In this document: positions 63,473 to 64,000 of the stretch, one piece after another
Numbering within the stretch: position 1 is the stretch's first letter
Layout of the letters: each line of letters opens with the position of its first letter
Assembly (NCBI GenBank): GCA_028751875.1
Contig: CM054158.1
Span: forward strand, 46,581,374-46,645,373
Direction: 5' to 3'
DNA: 64,000 nucleotides
Origin: Rapana venosa
Taxonomy: Eukaryota > Mollusca > Gastropoda > Neogastropoda > Muricidae
Program-made: the position numbers and the translations under genes
The notes under the pieces: generated by a model
Told to the model about the DNA's origin: nothing
Database searches by the model: none
The model's input: only the letters and a program-made list of their open reading frames with translations

Positions 63473-63975
63473 CTAGGGGGCAGGGTAGCCCAGTGGTTAG
63501 AGCAATGAACTCATGATATGACAGCTTGGGTTCAAGCCATCACTGAGACACCCATTTGAGCAGATTTTTCCTCTGGATTCAACATCATTACCAACCCCAC
63601 TCTCCCGAAAGTCCTTCACATGAGACCATAAGCCTAGGTCTTCTTCTTCTTCTTCCTTTTTTGTCATGTTTCTCCCAGGGGAGGTTTGACATTGATGAGC
63701 CTTCTCCATCTCTATCTGTTTTGAGATAAGCCTAGTTCCCCTGTATAAATGCACACATAGAACATCTTGTGTACATGTTAAGACCTGTTCCACCTTTGAG
63801 AAGGGTAAGCAGTAGCATGCCAGCAGGAATGGATGAGAACATTTACAAAATGCACACACACACTGGTGTTCTGTTTAATTAAACGATCATCCCCCGAAAT
63901 CAGAAAAATGCGGCTATCTTAAAACTGACCAAACGGTTGAAATAATCAAAATCTCACCATTGGTGAACCTCGGAG
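63473..63975 (+). mobile_element. SINE-A split by a tiny LINE fragment
   Basis: GCAGGGTAGCCCAGTGGTTA head to AAGCCTAGG, LINE piece 63638-63725, then AAGCCTAGTTCCCC to CTCACCATTGGTGAACC. Confidence 0.82.
63638..63725 (-). mobile_element. LINE-GAA 3' fragment, 88 bases
   Basis: Complement of the last 70 or so bases of the LINE plus its (GAA)n. Flanked by the duplication ATAAGCCTAG. Confidence 0.9.
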
Positions 63976-64000
63976 CTCTAGCCTAAGAAACAACCCCCCC

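Overview
This is eukaryotic genomic DNA, not bacterial or viral. The genes are split by GT-AG introns. The spacers are full of tRNA-derived SINEs, truncated LINEs and long (AC)n/(GT)n tracts. The two genes, the SINE style and the repeat load point to a lophotrochozoan, most likely a marine gastropod mollusc. That is an inference from style; no species can be read from the sequence.

Two genes converge. On the + strand, six exons between 3552 and 17262 form a complete 210-residue soluble 2-oxoglutarate/Fe(II) oxygenase of the prolyl-4-hydroxylase-like (P4Hc) fold. Every splice phase closes and the HxD...H...K catalytic set is present. On the - strand, twelve exons between 62922 and 34848 form the 3' part of LRP4, the agrin/Wnt-related LDL-receptor family protein. 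They encode the last six-bladed YWTD beta-propeller, the EGF module, the juxtamembrane stalk, the transmembrane helix and an NPxY-bearing tail; the 5' part lies beyond the right edge. I found no supported gene in the 17.3-34.8 kb spacer.

Most of the rest is mobile. SINE-A is tRNA-derived, occurs in two head versions and has about 26 copies or pieces. SINE-B, with about 11 copies, fuses a tRNA-like A box to the internal promoter of 5S rRNA. SINE-C has a Ser/Leu-tRNA-like head, and SINE-D shares its core with SINE-A. Other families are a GAA-tailed repeat (E), smaller families (F to M), pieces of at least four LINE families, and four TTAA-flanked non-autonomous DNA elements. Many insertions are nested, so the order of events and the target-site duplications can be read directly.

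The most unusual feature is in the LRP4 introns. Three large tandem arrays (upstream of exons D, J and L as lettered here) start exactly at the 3' splice site, and their units carry the acceptor AG plus the first bases of the exon. The introns have thus filled with decoy copies of their own acceptor. In other introns of both genes a long (TG)n tract sits directly against the acceptor. I take this splice-site-seeded satellite pattern as the main candidate for something undescribed.
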